DNA from: Flavobacteriales bacterium UBA5422
GTDB taxonomy: Bacteria > Bacteroidota > Bacteroidia > Flavobacteriales_D > Crocinitomicaceae
Length of the DNA: 9,222 nt
Reading direction: 5' to 3'
NCBI GenBank assembly: GCA_002409405.1
Contig: DHNG01000028.1
Location: 48,100 to 57,321, forward strand
Part shown: piece after piece, positions 1 through 6,822 of the stretch
Layout: each line of letters opens with the position of its first letter
Position numbering within the stretch: the stretch's first letter is position 1
Notes under the pieces: model-generated
Seen by the model: only the letters and a program-made list of their open reading frames with translations
The model's database searches: none
What the model was told of the DNA's origin: nothing
Translations under genes and position numbers: made by a program

Positions 1-2438
1 CAAAAGCGCTGGAATTATACAAAAAACTGAACAATGAAGATGGTGTCATTTGGATGACAAACCTGATGGCATACGTGTATTCGGACATTGGTTATTATGA
101 TAAAGCATTGAACTATTATTTTGATCAGCTGAAAGTCTCTGAGAGCCAAAAACTAGAAGATAAAATTGTTGAAAATAACGCATTGATCGGTCGGGTGTAC
201 CTGCGAATGGGGAAGTATGCCGAAGCACTGGAATATCAAAATAAAGCGCTGGAATTGGGAGAGAAAATCAATTCTGTTTGGATACGATACATTTATCAAT
301 ACATCGGGACAATCAAAGAGTCTGAGGGAGATGCTGTACAAGCACTGGATTATTACCTGAGATCGCACGAAATTTCGGTAAAGGAACAGGACATCTATTG
401 GCAGGCTGCAACAAAAAACAGCATAGGAAGTGCTTACTTTAAGCTAAAGGATATAACGAATGCAAAAAAATGGTTGGATGAAGGACTTGCGCTGAGTTTG
501 AGGGTAGGTTTTATGCAAGACATTTCTAACAGTTATTTATACCTTTCAAAAATCGATAGTCTACAGGGGAATTATAAATCGGCATACGAAAATTACCAGC
601 AGTACATTCACTACAAAGAGAGTATGCAGCAAGATGAAGCAAAGAAACTGGCAATGCAACTCGATTTCAAAGAAAAAGAAATGCAAAGCCTGCGGGAAAG
701 GCGACAGGCAGAAAAAATTGCAAAACAGGAACTTCAAAACAAGCAGTTACAACGAAATGCTGCTATCGGAGGTCTGTTACTTATGTCCTTACTTGTATTG
801 GCGGTTTTGTACCTGGTGCGTTTACGGAATAAAAAAATACGCATTGAACAGCTGAACCTGGAATTGAAGCAACGGGAAATAGAAACCGTTAAAGAAACAG
901 AACAGTTCAAATCGCGGTTTCTTGCAAATATTTCGCATGAATTCAGAACACCGTTGACATTAATTAATGGAAATATTGAAGTGTTAAAAGGACGTCTGAC
1001 GGCAGGTGATTTGAAAAGACTGGAAGAAATGAACCAAAATGGGGATCGTTTACTGGAGCTGGTGAATCAGTTGCTAGACCTTTCTAAAATGGAAAGTGGT
1101 CAGTATGTACTACAGTACAAAGAAGGAAACTTGCTGAGGGAACTTCAGGCATTTATCATGGCATTTGATTCGTATGCTGCAAAAGAAAACATCGCATATA
1201 CGTTGACGTTGGATCCCCGGACAAAAGAGGAATTAACAACTGCCCGTTTCAGGTATTCATCCGAAGCATTACAGACCATTATCAACAATTTAATCTCCAA
1301 TGCCTTGAAATATACTACGGAAGGAGGAATTGTTCACACAGCAATTAACTTCCGGGATGATGTATTGACGGTTACTGTTTCAGATTCCGGTACCGGGATT
1401 CCTGAGGAGTATTTGTCGAAAGTGTTTGAACGATTTTACCAGGTAGAAGAAGCGTATACTGCAACACAGAAAGGATCAGGAATAGGGTTGGCGATGGTAA
1501 AAGAACTGGCTTTACTGCACGGAGGAGATGTCACGGCTGAAAACCGATCTGGTGGTGGAAGTATTTTCAGCGTGTGGATTGCATGCAAAAAAAGTGAAGA
1601 GGTAATTGGGGCAGAAGAACAAAAAGAACAACAGTCGGTTGTATTGATGCCAACGTTAGAGGAAGGGAACCAATTAACCAGCGATTTTGAAGAAAAACCA
1701 GTGTTATTGGTCGTCGAAGATCAAATGGAGTTGCGAGCATTTATTATTGAGAATGTCGGAAATGAGTTTCAATGCATTGAAGCATCAGATGGGGTTGCCG
1801 GGCTGGAGTTAGCTCAAAAACACATGCCGGATTTGATTCTCAGTGATGTGATGATGCCCGGATTAACAGGATTTGAATTGTGTACGGAAATTAAGAAGAA
1901 TAGCTTAACTTCTCACATTCCTTTTATTTTGCTCACCGCAAAAGCAGATCAGGAGGATAAAATTTCCGGATTAGAAACCGGGGCGGATGATTACATTGTG
2001 AAGCCATTCTCAATTGAAGAGTTAAGACTGAGAATGCGTAATGCAATTCGTTTGCAGCAATCCGTCAGGAAACAATTCCAGAACGGACAGACACCAGTTA
2101 TAGAAGAAGTAAGAGAATTGTCTCAACGGGATCGGGAATTTCTGAAAAAACTAACCGATTATATCGAAGAACATGTTTCAAATAGTGAACTGGTTGTAAA
2201 TGATCTGGCGGAAATCAGTCATCTCAGTCTTAGCCAGCTGACACGTAAATTAAAAGCAATTACTGGCAACACGCCATCGGATCTGATTAAAAATATCCGT
2301 TTTCAAAAGGCATCTGAGTTGCTGAAGTCCGGGTTGAATGTTTCAGAAGTTGCCTGGGCTGTCGGATTTGATGATCCTGCTTATTTTGGAAAAGCATTCA
2401 AAAAACAGTTCGGTGTAGCGCCTTCAGAATATAGTTGA
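1..2438 (+). CDS. Hybrid two-component regulator: TPR sensor, histidine kinase, receiver, AraC-type HTH (5' truncated)
   Basis: The frame is open from base 3, with TPR-like sequence before the first internal ATG (54), so the true start lies upstream. Counting from that ATG (794 aa): about five TPR-like units at 5-190, a basic coiled-coil stretch 195-235, one membrane helix near 236-255, then HisKA with NISHEFRTP (phosphoacceptor H295), a HATPase with N-box NNLISNALKY (411-420), DSGTGIP (444-450) and GSGIGLA (474-480), a receiver with E555/D556, phosphoacceptor D598, T628 and K650, and an AraC-type helix-turn-helix at about 698-794. All catalytic residues are present, so it should autophosphorylate, pass phosphate internally and bind DNA as one protein. 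Family knowledge: such regulators usually control adjacent genes. The TPR part is probably periplasmic, with the lost N-terminus carrying a signal peptide; that is inference. The likely target is the operon starting at 2733. Confidence 0.95.
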   Translation, partial: KALELYKKLNNEDGVIWMTNLMAYVYSDIGYYDKALNYYFDQLKVSESQKLEDKIVENNALIGRVYLRMGKYAEALEYQNKALELGEKINSVWIRYIYQYIGTIKESEGDAVQALDYYLRSHEISVKEQDIYWQAATKNSIGSAYFKLKDITNAKKWLDEGLALSLRVGFMQDISNSYLYLSKIDSLQGNYKSAYENYQQYIHYKESMQQDEAKKLAMQLDFKEKEMQSLRERRQAEKIAKQELQNKQLQRNAAIGGLLLMSLLVLAVLYLVRLRNKKIRIEQLNLELKQREIETVKETEQFKSRFLANISHEFRTPLTLINGNIEVLKGRLTAGDLKRLEEMNQNGDRLLELVNQLLDLSKMESGQYVLQYKEGNLLRELQAFIMAFDSYAAKENIAYTLTLDPRTKEELTTARFRYSSEALQTIINNLISNALKYTTEGGIVHTAINFRDDVLTVTVSDSGTGIPEEYLSKVFERFYQVEEAYTATQKGSGIGLAMVKELALLHGGDVTAENRSGGGSIFSVWIACKKSEEVIGAEEQKEQQSVVLMPTLEEGNQLTSDFEEKPVLLVVEDQMELRAFIIENVGNEFQCIEASDGVAGLELAQKHMPDLILSDVMMPGLTGFELCTEIKKNSLTSHIPFILLTAKADQEDKISGLETGADDYIVKPFSIEELRLRMRNAIRLQQSVRKQFQNGQTPVIEEVRELSQRDREFLKKLTDYIEEHVSNSELVVNDLAEISHLSLSQLTRKLKAITGNTPSDLIKNIRFQKASELLKSGLNVSEVAWAVGFDDPAYFGKAFKKQFGVAPSEYS

Positions 2439-2480
2439 TTAATGTGTCTGATTGACAGGTTTATATAGCTTTGATTGACT

Positions 2481-2509
2481 GATCTGCGAATGAAAAATGC
2501 AGATTTTTT
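2481..2509 (+). terminator. Putative Rho-independent terminator of the hybrid regulator gene
   Basis: ATCTGC (2482-2487) and GCAGAT (2499-2504) form a perfect 6-bp stem, extendable by a G-T pair at 2481/2505. The loop is 11 nt and a run of T follows directly (T2504-T2509). It lies 43 bp after the regulator stop codon. The stem is short and the loop rather large, so strength is uncertain. Its 3' arm and T-tract coincide with the first of the two direct repeats described separately. Confidence 0.5.
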
Positions 2510-2537
2510 ACCTATAAAATGCGCAAATTTTACCTAT
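2497..2537 (+). promoter_or_regulatory. Two 19-bp direct repeats, 22 bp apart: candidate operator of the hybrid regulator
   Basis: Copy 1 (2497-2515) is ATGCAGATTTTTTACCTAT and copy 2 (2519-2537) is ATGCGCAAATTTTACCTAT. They match at 15 of 19 positions, with ATGC at one end and TTTTACCTAT at the other identical. The 22-bp period is close to two helical turns, the geometry AraC-type proteins use to dock two HTH units on one DNA face. Copy 2 ends 19 bp before an exact TAnnTTTG box. No TTTG-like upstream promoter element is visible there, which would suit an activator-dependent promoter. Binding by the upstream regulator is inferred. Copy 1 overlaps a terminator hairpin, which could explain part of its sequence. 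Confidence 0.5.
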
Positions 2538-2556
2538 TCTTTTTTTTAATATCCGG

Positions 2557-2564
2557 TAGCTTTG
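2557..2564 (+). promoter_or_regulatory. Bacteroidota -7 promoter box (TAnnTTTG) for the six-gene operon
   Basis: TAGCTTTG matches the Bacteroidota housekeeping -7 consensus TAnnTTTG exactly, and a T follows. A T8 tract (2540-2547) and the direct repeats lie just upstream. No good TTTG upstream element is present at the usual 19-23 bp spacing. Transcription would start near 2570, giving an untranslated leader of about 160 nt before the ATG at 2733. No known riboswitch or strong hairpin was recognised in that leader. Confidence 0.55.
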
Positions 2565-2732
2565 TCTTCAGGTAAGATCGTTAGATATCGACTTGAAAAT
2601 ATTCCACTGTTTCACTTTAATGCACGATTGCTTACTACTGCTTTTTACTCAAATGAAGAGAACATCGAAATAAGTGGAAGTTCAGGATATCTGTCACATA
2701 CCAGCATAAACGTAAATGTAAACGAGAGCAAT

Positions 2733-3461
2733 ATGAAAAAAAGCATGTTAAACTATTCATTGACGATCATCTTCACAGGATTGTTATCCGTTCTGTCTGC
2801 GCAAGGATATCAACGAATCACAGGAACGTATAGCAAAACGACTGCAAATTGTCAGTGTAATTCATTGGGTTTTTTAAACTACACCGAAGCGAGTGGAAAA
2901 CAGAGCAGGATGTATTTGTGCTTTGATACGGAACCGGGATCCTTCTACGAGATTTTTAACGGTGAGAAAATTACAGTTGAAGGAATCGTACAGGGAATGT
3001 CATGTGGCACCGATGGAAAAACATTCTGGACAATGTATGTTCAGAAATCGGTTATTCCTATGCAGAGCAGAAAGGAATTGGTTCCGGAGTTTATCAAACA
3101 GCAAAATAGAAATGTACCGAACAGCGGAAGTAGTTCAACGAGTTCAACCGTTGCAATCGGTCCTGGAAAATATTCGCTTTCCAATAGAAGCCTGCTTCCT
3201 CCTTCTAATTGCGATGATGACAATGCGAGAGGAGCTTTTAACTATTTCAAATGGAAAGAAGGAGTAAAAGACGGAAACTGGACAACGATAGATGCATGTG
3301 CTATGTACTCCACGAATGGTTACCCTCCTGCAGGAACGGATGTGATTCTTCACGGAAGTTGGAATGGAACAGAGTTTGTTATCAGCAGATGGGAGTACTA
3401 TCAGAATAATAATAATTTACAAAGACCTTCAACCCAAGAAATTCAGTGGGGCGGAAATTAA
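2733..3461 (+). CDS. Secreted protein of unknown function, first gene of the operon
   Basis: I do not recognise a named family. The ATG at 2733 is chosen because it starts a classic signal peptide (MKK, hydrophobic core about 7-20, cleavage SVLSA|QG after residue 23). The frame stays open further upstream only through a TTG inside the promoter box. The 242-aa protein has two similar-looking halves joined by a Ser/Thr-rich linker (about 128-142). Each half ends in a pattern like G-[ET]-x-[IV]-x-[VL]-x-G followed by an aromatic-rich strand (GEKITVEG at 77-84, GTDVILHG at 201-208), reminiscent of a small beta-barrel such as an OB-fold. The mature part has six cysteines (40, 42, 63, 91, 160, 189), so disulfides are plausible. 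It lacks a lipobox and a recognisable T9SS sorting domain. The next gene follows after 20 bp and shares the GE-x-V motif. Confidence 0.85.
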   Translation: MKKSMLNYSLTIIFTGLLSVLSAQGYQRITGTYSKTTANCQCNSLGFLNYTEASGKQSRMYLCFDTEPGSFYEIFNGEKITVEGIVQGMSCGTDGKTFWTMYVQKSVIPMQSRKELVPEFIKQQNRNVPNSGSSSTSSTVAIGPGKYSLSNRSLLPPSNCDDDNARGAFNYFKWKEGVKDGNWTTIDACAMYSTNGYPPAGTDVILHGSWNGTEFVISRWEYYQNNNNLQRPSTQEIQWGGN

Positions 3462-3481
3462 TTCACTTTTAATAAACACAC

Positions 3482-3847
3482 ATGAAAAAGATCGTTTTAA
3501 GTGCAACTATGACTTGTTTATTGGCACTGACAAATACTTTGTCTGCACAGACAGAAACCTTGAATGGGTATACAATTGGTTACAACGGAAAAACGAAAGC
3601 AGGATGCTTTTTTGTAGATCGGGAAATGGTGGAAGCGGGAGTTGCTACAGATATTCGCTCCAAAGCAGGCAGTGAATGCACGTCCGATAAATATGGGAAT
3701 GGTGTGAGCATGTATTTTGGAGAAGTACCTGCTGATGCTCCTTATGTACGTCCGGGGGAGAATGTGTTGATGACCATTACGGGGTATTGGGTGATTAAAA
3801 ATGGAAAACACCAGTTTAACGCAACAAGCATTGAGCCTTTCTTTTAA
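3482..3847 (+). CDS. Small secreted protein of unknown function
   Basis: This 121-aa protein has a signal peptide (MKKIVL start, hydrophobic to about 20, cleavage LSA|QTE after residue 22), giving a mature protein of about 99 residues. No named family was recognised. Two mature cysteines (42, 66) could form a disulfide. The C-terminal part contains PGENVLMTITGYW (91-103) and then an F-x-A-x-S-I-E-P strand. This resembles the ends of both halves of the preceding secreted protein, so the two may share a small beta-barrel (OB-like) fold; this is a pattern judgement, not a proven homology. The leader before the ATG is A-rich with no Shine-Dalgarno, as is usual in Bacteroidota. Gaps of 20 bp upstream and 15 bp downstream place it inside the operon, directly before the cysteine peptidase. 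Confidence 0.85.
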   Translation: MKKIVLSATMTCLLALTNTLSAQTETLNGYTIGYNGKTKAGCFFVDREMVEAGVATDIRSKAGSECTSDKYGNGVSMYFGEVPADAPYVRPGENVLMTITGYWVIKNGKHQFNATSIEPFF

Positions 3848-3862
3848 TACAAAAAATAGAGG

Positions 3863-5383
3863 ATGTTTAAATACTATCAACTTACAGTCTGCTTACTGTT
3901 TGTAGCCAATACAGCAGTTTTTGGACAACAGGCAACAGGGTACGTCCCTATGCCGACTGAAAAATACGAGGCGATCCGGATTCCGTTTATGTCCTCAGGA
4001 AATACCGTTTCCTTACCTAATTCATATGTTATTTCGGAAGATTATTTTCCGGTCCCGGGAAACCAGGGTAATTTAGGATCCTGTGTCGGTTGGACAACAG
4101 GATATGCATTTGCATCCTTTTATTTCTCTGCAAAAAATAAATGGGGAAAACCTGCAGATCAGGGAAAGATCATGAGTCCGGCTTATGTGTATAACCATAT
4201 CCGGGAATGTAATTGCGGACCGAATTGCGGTACATATATCGGTGATGCACTCGAATTGCTGAAAACCAAAGGAATTGTTTCCTGGAAGCAGATGCCGTAC
4301 ACAGAGACCAATTGTTCCAGACCCGGACAAGAAATGCACAATGCTGCTTCGGTTTATAAAATCAAAGGATACAACCGATTGATGAACAAGATGAATTTTA
4401 ACGAATACCGACAATATCTGAGCAACGATGTGCCGATTATTATCGGAACGTCTCTGGGAGTTGGTTTTGGTAATTTCGGTTGGAAAAATAGCAGTTCATC
4501 ATTCAAATGTACACAATTGGAAGATGGTGGACATGCCATGCTGATCGTTGGATATGACGATGCCAAAAAAGCATTTAAAATCATGAATTCCTGGGGAGCA
4601 AACTGGGGAGATAAAGGATATGTCTGGGTAGATTATGATTGTTTTAAGCTCATGATGGGATCTGACGGAGGAGAAGCTTACGTGGTTAGTAAAGATTATG
4701 AGATCGGGGGAGAAAATCCACCGGTGGTGAATCCGGATAATGAGCCGACAGAAGACCATGTGTTGAATGTTTCTGCGGATGACTTCCAACCGTTCGGGTA
4801 TTATGAAGAGTTAGAAGAAAATCATTTTTATGTAGCATATGGAATTGCCATTCGCGAGCAGGTGCAGCCATTGGTTGAGAAAATCGTATACGTGTTTGAT
4901 GATGCTGATTTCTCCAATAAATACGTCAGCGTATATGAAGCACCATATTATCAGACAGCCTACGAAGGACCTTATTGCCTGGAAGAAATGAAAGCAATCG
5001 CATTCCTCAAAGATGGAAGCAGATTGCGGATCGATTTTGACGGATGTGCTGTTTTGGAACACGAGGAAAATTACGATTATGAGTATGTGGAAATCATACC
5101 AATGGTGACGGCTACACCAAATGTCAGCCAGCCCGGATATTACAATTTTGATATTCGTTTAAGAGGAGCAGAGGAACTGAAGGATCAGATTGTAAAAGTA
5201 GTGTACGATTTTAATCATTCCTCATTTGCCAACCGCTTCATTACGGTAACAGACAGTAGAAACGGATACAGAACAGGATACAATGGATGGGGATGTCTTC
5301 CGGGATTGGGAGTGACCATTTATTATGATGACAATACCAGTGAATCGTTTGAAATCAATATGTGCGATTTGTTGGGTTGGTAA
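3863..5383 (+). CDS. Secreted papain-like (C1 family) cysteine peptidase with two C-terminal pYEATS-like domains
   Basis: The 506-aa protein has a signal peptide (cleavage AVFG|QQ after residue 21) and then a C1 peptidase domain (about 50-277). NQGNLGSCVGW gives the oxyanion Gln68 and nucleophile Cys74; GGHAMLIVGYDD gives His224; MNSWGANWG gives Asn242, so the active site is complete. Only about 35 residues separate the signal peptide from the domain, too few for a normal inhibitory prodomain. After a Pro/Asn/Glu-rich linker (283-298) come two tandem modules (about 301-397 and 405-503) with the pYEATS hallmarks: a strand, then [IV]-V-x-V-Y-x-F-x-x-x-x-F-x-[NK], a G-Y/W-G segment, then a D-[GN]-[ST] turn and a final strand. 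Module 2 is the more typical (KVVYDF, GYNGWGC, YYDDNTS). pYEATS is a prokaryotic relative of the YEATS acyl-lysine readers; its ligand here is unknown. GAGG abuts the ATG, too close for ideal spacing. The protein ends in the second module, without a T9SS domain. Confidence 0.92.
   Translation: MFKYYQLTVCLLFVANTAVFGQQATGYVPMPTEKYEAIRIPFMSSGNTVSLPNSYVISEDYFPVPGNQGNLGSCVGWTTGYAFASFYFSAKNKWGKPADQGKIMSPAYVYNHIRECNCGPNCGTYIGDALELLKTKGIVSWKQMPYTETNCSRPGQEMHNAASVYKIKGYNRLMNKMNFNEYRQYLSNDVPIIIGTSLGVGFGNFGWKNSSSSFKCTQLEDGGHAMLIVGYDDAKKAFKIMNSWGANWGDKGYVWVDYDCFKLMMGSDGGEAYVVSKDYEIGGENPPVVNPDNEPTEDHVLNVSADDFQPFGYYEELEENHFYVAYGIAIREQVQPLVEKIVYVFDDADFSNKYVSVYEAPYYQTAYEGPYCLEEMKAIAFLKDGSRLRIDFDGCAVLEHEENYDYEYVEIIPMVTATPNVSQPGYYNFDIRLRGAEELKDQIVKVVYDFNHSSFANRFITVTDSRNGYRTGYNGWGCLPGLGVTIYYDDNTSESFEINMCDLLGW
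4763..5371 (+). repeat. Two tandem pYEATS-like domains encoded within the cysteine peptidase gene
   Basis: Unit 1 (about 4763-5053) and unit 2 (about 5075-5371) encode alignable modules. KIVYVFDDADFSNKYVSV in unit 1 corresponds to KVVYDFNHSSFANRFITV in unit 2. Both then have a Tyr/Gly-rich stretch ending in a cysteine (YEGPYC, YNGWGC), a D-[GN]-[ST] turn and a final strand before C-x-x-L (CAVL, CDLL). The conserved cysteine pair suggests one disulfide per module, which fits an extracytoplasmic location. Unit 1 is the more diverged and has lost the G-W-G signature. Boundaries are approximate. Confidence 0.7.
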
Positions 5384-5416
5384 TAGATTTTAAACAAATA
5401 ATTTAAACACAGAAAA

Positions 5417-6253
5417 ATGAAAAAAGTCGCGTTTATGTTCTTGCTTTTCGCAGGAATTACATCTTGTGCAATGGGGCAAAAGTCAAAAAATAAGAAAGAA
5501 AAAGAGGTGCAAATTCCCTACACCGTTGCCAATCGTTATTTTGTAAACAACACAGTTCCGGATGGTGTGTTTGTTGTTCCGAAAATAACAACACAGGAAG
5601 CATTTGATCGCTTGTTTGGAATGGCGCCTGTTATGGGGAAAGACGGACAACCTACATCCATCGATTTTGAACAGCAATACGTGATCGCAGTAGTCGATGC
5701 GGTTGTTAATAAATCAGTTCAATTGACAGCAAAACAGTTGACGGAGAAAAAAGGAACACTGACTTTCGTTTATGAGAAAACAGAAGGAACAGAAACATCA
5801 ACAGCTTATTTTCGTCATTGCCTGATTGTCATCGTTGATAAAAAATATACAGGTGAAATTGACGTAAAGAATACAAAAGGAGAAGAATTGATTCCTTATA
5901 CGATCGGCAACAGGTACTTTGTCAATAATACCGTTAAGCCGGGGACATTCACACAAGAAATTACAACGCAGGAAGCATTCGATGAGTTATTCGGAATGGC
6001 AACGATTATGGGCGAGGGAGGAACTCCAACCCCAATCGATTTTTCAAAACAATATGTCATTGGAATCATCAATGAATCAACCGACGATCAGGTAGAACTG
6101 ACAGTAGCAAATCTTGTAAAGAAGAACGGGGAGATTATCCTGTCGTATAATAAGAAAGGAGGAGTTAAGCCAGGAGAAGCAGTGCGCTATTGTATGATTG
6201 TTATTGTTGACAAAAAATACAGTGGAAAAGTAAAAGTAGAAGCTGTTAAGTAA
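5417..6253 (+). CDS. Exported protein with two tandem PrcB-like repeats
   Basis: The 278-aa protein begins with an export signal. ITSC (14-17) fits a lipobox, but AMG|Q (18-21) fits signal peptidase I with Gln at +1, as in every other exported protein here, so lipidation is uncertain. A short Lys-rich segment (22-30) follows, then two repeats (33-150 and 159-276, period 126 aa). Each has IPYTxxNRYFVNNTV, ITTQEAFD-x-LFGMA, a P-T-x-IDF-x-x-QYVI strand and a final C-[LM]-IVIVDKKY. The ITTQEAFD...DFxxxYVI pattern resembles the PrcB C-terminal domain, named after the Treponema denticola lipoprotein that stabilises the dentilisin protease complex. The assignment is from motif memory and moderate. 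Sitting 33 bp after a secreted protease, it could bind or stabilise that enzyme (inference). LemA follows after only 6 bp. Confidence 0.85.
   Translation: MKKVAFMFLLFAGITSCAMGQKSKNKKEKEVQIPYTVANRYFVNNTVPDGVFVVPKITTQEAFDRLFGMAPVMGKDGQPTSIDFEQQYVIAVVDAVVNKSVQLTAKQLTEKKGTLTFVYEKTEGTETSTAYFRHCLIVIVDKKYTGEIDVKNTKGEELIPYTIGNRYFVNNTVKPGTFTQEITTQEAFDELFGMATIMGEGGTPTPIDFSKQYVIGIINESTDDQVELTVANLVKKNGEIILSYNKKGGVKPGEAVRYCMIVIVDKKYSGKVKVEAVK
5513..6244 (+). repeat. Internal duplication encoding two PrcB-like repeats
   Basis: Unit 1 is at about 5513-5866 and unit 2 at 5891-6244, with a 378-bp period. The protein repeats are strongly alike, but the DNA has drifted. In the opening 15 codons, 13 residues are identical yet only three codons are (ATT, TTT, GTT). 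The duplication is therefore old or has been held apart at DNA level while the protein was conserved. Confidence 0.9.
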
Positions 6254-6259
6254 ATTGAT

Positions 6260-6814
6260 ATGATCGGGTTTATTATTTTCTTGAGTGTTGTTCTGGGAAT
6301 AATACTCATCTACTACTACAATGGATTGATTAAGAGGAAGAACCAGTTGGATAATGCATTCGGAAGCATCGATGTGATGTTGAAAAACCGGTACGATCTG
6401 ATCCCAGCGTTAATTGATGTGGTAAAAGGTTATATGAAACACGAGGAAAGTGTATTGACTGAGTTGACAGAATTGCGAACACGATTCATAGCAGATGCTC
6501 CGGAGAACGAGAAAGTGCGTTTGGATGGACAAATAAGAGATGCAATGAAGCGGATGACGGTTTCGGTAGAAAATTATCCTGAATTGAAAGCCGGTGAGAA
6601 TTTCATCCGATTACAACAGGTTTGGAGTGAAACAGAAGAGAATATTTCAGCTGCCAGACGTTTTTTTAATACAGCAGTGACCGAATACAATAACAAAATT
6701 GAACAGTTTCCATCTAACTTAATTGCGTACATGATGGGACTGGAGCGAAAACTCGTTTTTGAAATCCCGGAAACGCAGCGCCAGGGGAATGAAATAAAAT
6801 CAATGTTTAATTAA
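6260..6814 (+). CDS. lemA: LemA family membrane protein
   Basis: The 184-aa length is typical for LemA. An N-terminal hydrophobic helix (1-20, ending IYYYNGL) is followed by the family signature region N-x-L-D-N-A-F-x-S-I-D-V-x-L-K-N-R-Y-D-L-I-P (28-49), then long helices expected to form an antiparallel bundle (about 50-150) with ENF..LQQVWSETEENISAARRFFN, and a C-terminal PSN-x-[IV]-A...FE segment. LemA proteins are anchored by one N-terminal helix; their molecular role is not established. The gene begins 6 bp after the PrcB-like gene, so translation is probably coupled, and it ends 8 bp before a DUF3137 gene, a well-known genomic partner. What is unusual is its position downstream of a secreted protease set. 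Confidence 0.95.
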   Translation: MIGFIIFLSVVLGIILIYYYNGLIKRKNQLDNAFGSIDVMLKNRYDLIPALIDVVKGYMKHEESVLTELTELRTRFIADAPENEKVRLDGQIRDAMKRMTVSVENYPELKAGENFIRLQQVWSETEENISAARRFFNTAVTEYNNKIEQFPSNLIAYMMGLERKLVFEIPETQRQGNEIKSMFN

Positions 6815-6822
6815 TTGGTGGT

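Noticed and set aside
2516..2531. AAAAT...ATTTT palindrome within direct repeat 2
   Set aside because: Only A-T pairs in A+T-rich DNA; not distinguishable from chance and not needed to explain the repeat.
2620..2673. 17-codon leader frame (ATG at 2620, second ATG at 2653)
   Set aside because: No ribosome site, no distinctive composition, and such frames are expected by chance in a 160-nt leader.
2562..2732. Extension of the first operon gene upstream to a TTG at 2562
   Set aside because: The TTG lies inside the promoter box, the extension has no ATG, and it would bury a clear signal peptide that starts at 2733.
2893..3267. 124-aa frame overlapping the first secreted protein gene on the + strand
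   Set aside because: It is out of frame with the signal-peptide gene, has no domain or signal, and looks like a shadow frame.
3518..3880. 120-aa minus-strand frame opposite the small secreted protein
   Set aside because: It is antisense to a well-supported gene, with unlikely composition and no start context; an overlap artefact.
4073..5062. Several minus-strand frames opposite the cysteine peptidase
   Set aside because: They mirror codons of a gene with a complete catalytic site and carry no recognisable motifs.
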